A DNA stretch of 13,528 bases from Opitutales bacterium (GTDB lineage: Bacteria > Verrucomicrobiota > Verrucomicrobiia > Opitutales > UBA2987). Where the stretch lies: assembly GCA_021772555.1 (NCBI GenBank), contig JAJFLT010000137.1, forward strand, positions 1 to 13,528, given 5' to 3'. Every line of letters begins with the position of its first letter. Positions within the stretch are counted from its first letter, which is position 1. The notes beneath the pieces are model-generated. The model did not search any database. It saw nothing but the letters and a program-made list of their open reading frames with translations, and was not told where the DNA came from. Below are positions 13,238-13,528 of the stretch, piece after piece. A program made the position numbers and the translations under genes.

Positions 13238-13528
13238 GTGTTACCGCCGGGAAAGATTTTATTTGCGTCGGTTGTTTGCCTGTTGGTGGCAGGCTGCTCC
13301 GGAGGTCACCGTGATGTGACTGTGGTGAAACTGGGGCACGCGCTCGATGTTTCGCACCCCGTCCACCACGCCATGGAATATCTGGCGGAAAAGGTGGCGG
13401 AAAAATCCGGCGGGAAAATGAGGATCGACATTTACCCCAGCCGACAACTCGGCTCGGAGAGAGAATTGCTCGAATTACTGCAAATCGGCAGTCTTGGCAT
13501 TGCCAAAACCACGACCATGGTGCTGGAA
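13238..13528 (+). CDS. dctP: TRAP transporter substrate-binding lipoprotein, DctP family (partial, runs off the right edge)
   Basis: 97 codons from GTG 13238 to the window end. Upstream the frame closes at a TAA near 13196 and offers no better start; no SD is seen. Residues 1-20 are a lipoprotein signal (ILFASVVCLLVAGC), with Cys20 as the lipidation site. The mature part matches the DctP/SiaP solute-binding fold: VVKLGHALDVSHPVHHAMEY, then LAEKVAEKSGGKMRIDIYPS, then RQLGSERELLELLQIGSLGI. These proteins deliver organic acids, such as C4-dicarboxylates, sialic or sugar acids, to DctQM permeases in the inner membrane, driven by an ion gradient. The permease genes presumably follow outside the window. 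Lipidation, rather than free periplasmic form, is less common for TRAP binding proteins. Its substrate may relate to the sugar-acid genes further left, but that is only proximity. Confidence 0.88.
   Translation, partial: MLPPGKILFASVVCLLVAGCSGGHRDVTVVKLGHALDVSHPVHHAMEYLAEKVAEKSGGKMRIDIYPSRQLGSERELLELLQIGSLGIAKTTTMVLE

Noticed and set aside
1..13528. CRISPR array or active mobile element
   Set aside because: No regularly spaced repeats with unique spacers, no transposase and no integrase reading frame were found on either strand.

Overview
The window looks like a chromosomal segment of a Verrucomicrobiota-type bacterium (Verrucomicrobia or a close PVC-superphylum relative). The main clue is the exported protein at the left edge: after its signal peptide it has an Ig-like segment and then an Asp-rich, calcium-binding-like motif of the 'DGD...NFWEYIHGTNP' kind, which is typical of secreted proteins in that phylum. 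Most genes here also lack a Shine-Dalgarno (SD) sequence and start behind short AT-rich leaders. The phylum assignment is an inference.

Layout, left to right. (1) 1-1516, minus: the N-terminal 505 residues of a secreted multidomain protein that runs off the left edge, with a near-consensus promoter at 1640-1667. (2) 1780-6970, minus: a five-gene block transcribed right to left: glyoxalase-like VOC protein, enolase-superfamily sugar-acid dehydratase, an unrecognised TIM-barrel-like protein, alpha-ketoglutaric semialdehyde dehydrogenase and a D-2-hydroxyacid dehydrogenase. It reads as an oxidative, non-phosphorylating sugar-acid pathway ending in 2-oxoglutarate. The expected 2-keto-3-deoxy-acid dehydratase is missing, and the unrecognised gene sits exactly where it would be expected. 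(3) 6971-7163: divergent control region with a good sigma70-type promoter facing right. (4) 7164-11862, plus: a redox cluster of a geranylgeranyl-reductase-like flavoprotein, a stand-alone cyclic-nucleotide-binding domain, a CoxG/SRPBCC protein and a trimethylamine-dehydrogenase/2,4-dienoyl-CoA-reductase-like Fe-S flavoenzyme. Three of its four genes have strong SD sites, unlike the rest of the window, so it may be of foreign origin.

(5) 11863-12286: remnant of a type I restriction methylase (HsdM) N-terminus, then an intact tRNA-Ser(GCU) on the minus strand with encoded CCA. A roughly 70-bp sequence covering the tRNA 3' end and its trailer recurs at 9038-9106 in the same orientation (about 84% identity by eye). 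With the hsdM relic, this suggests the tRNA 3' end was an integration site. (6) 12421-13089, minus: a nitroreductase-fold protein with the full iodotyrosine dehalogenase signature (Glu91, Tyr95, Lys116, Thr173). (7) 13238 to the right edge, plus: the start of a TRAP-transporter substrate-binding lipoprotein (DctP family), divergent from the dehalogenase gene.

No CRISPR array, complete insertion sequence, rRNA or replication origin was seen. All family calls come from reading motifs by eye; no database search was run.
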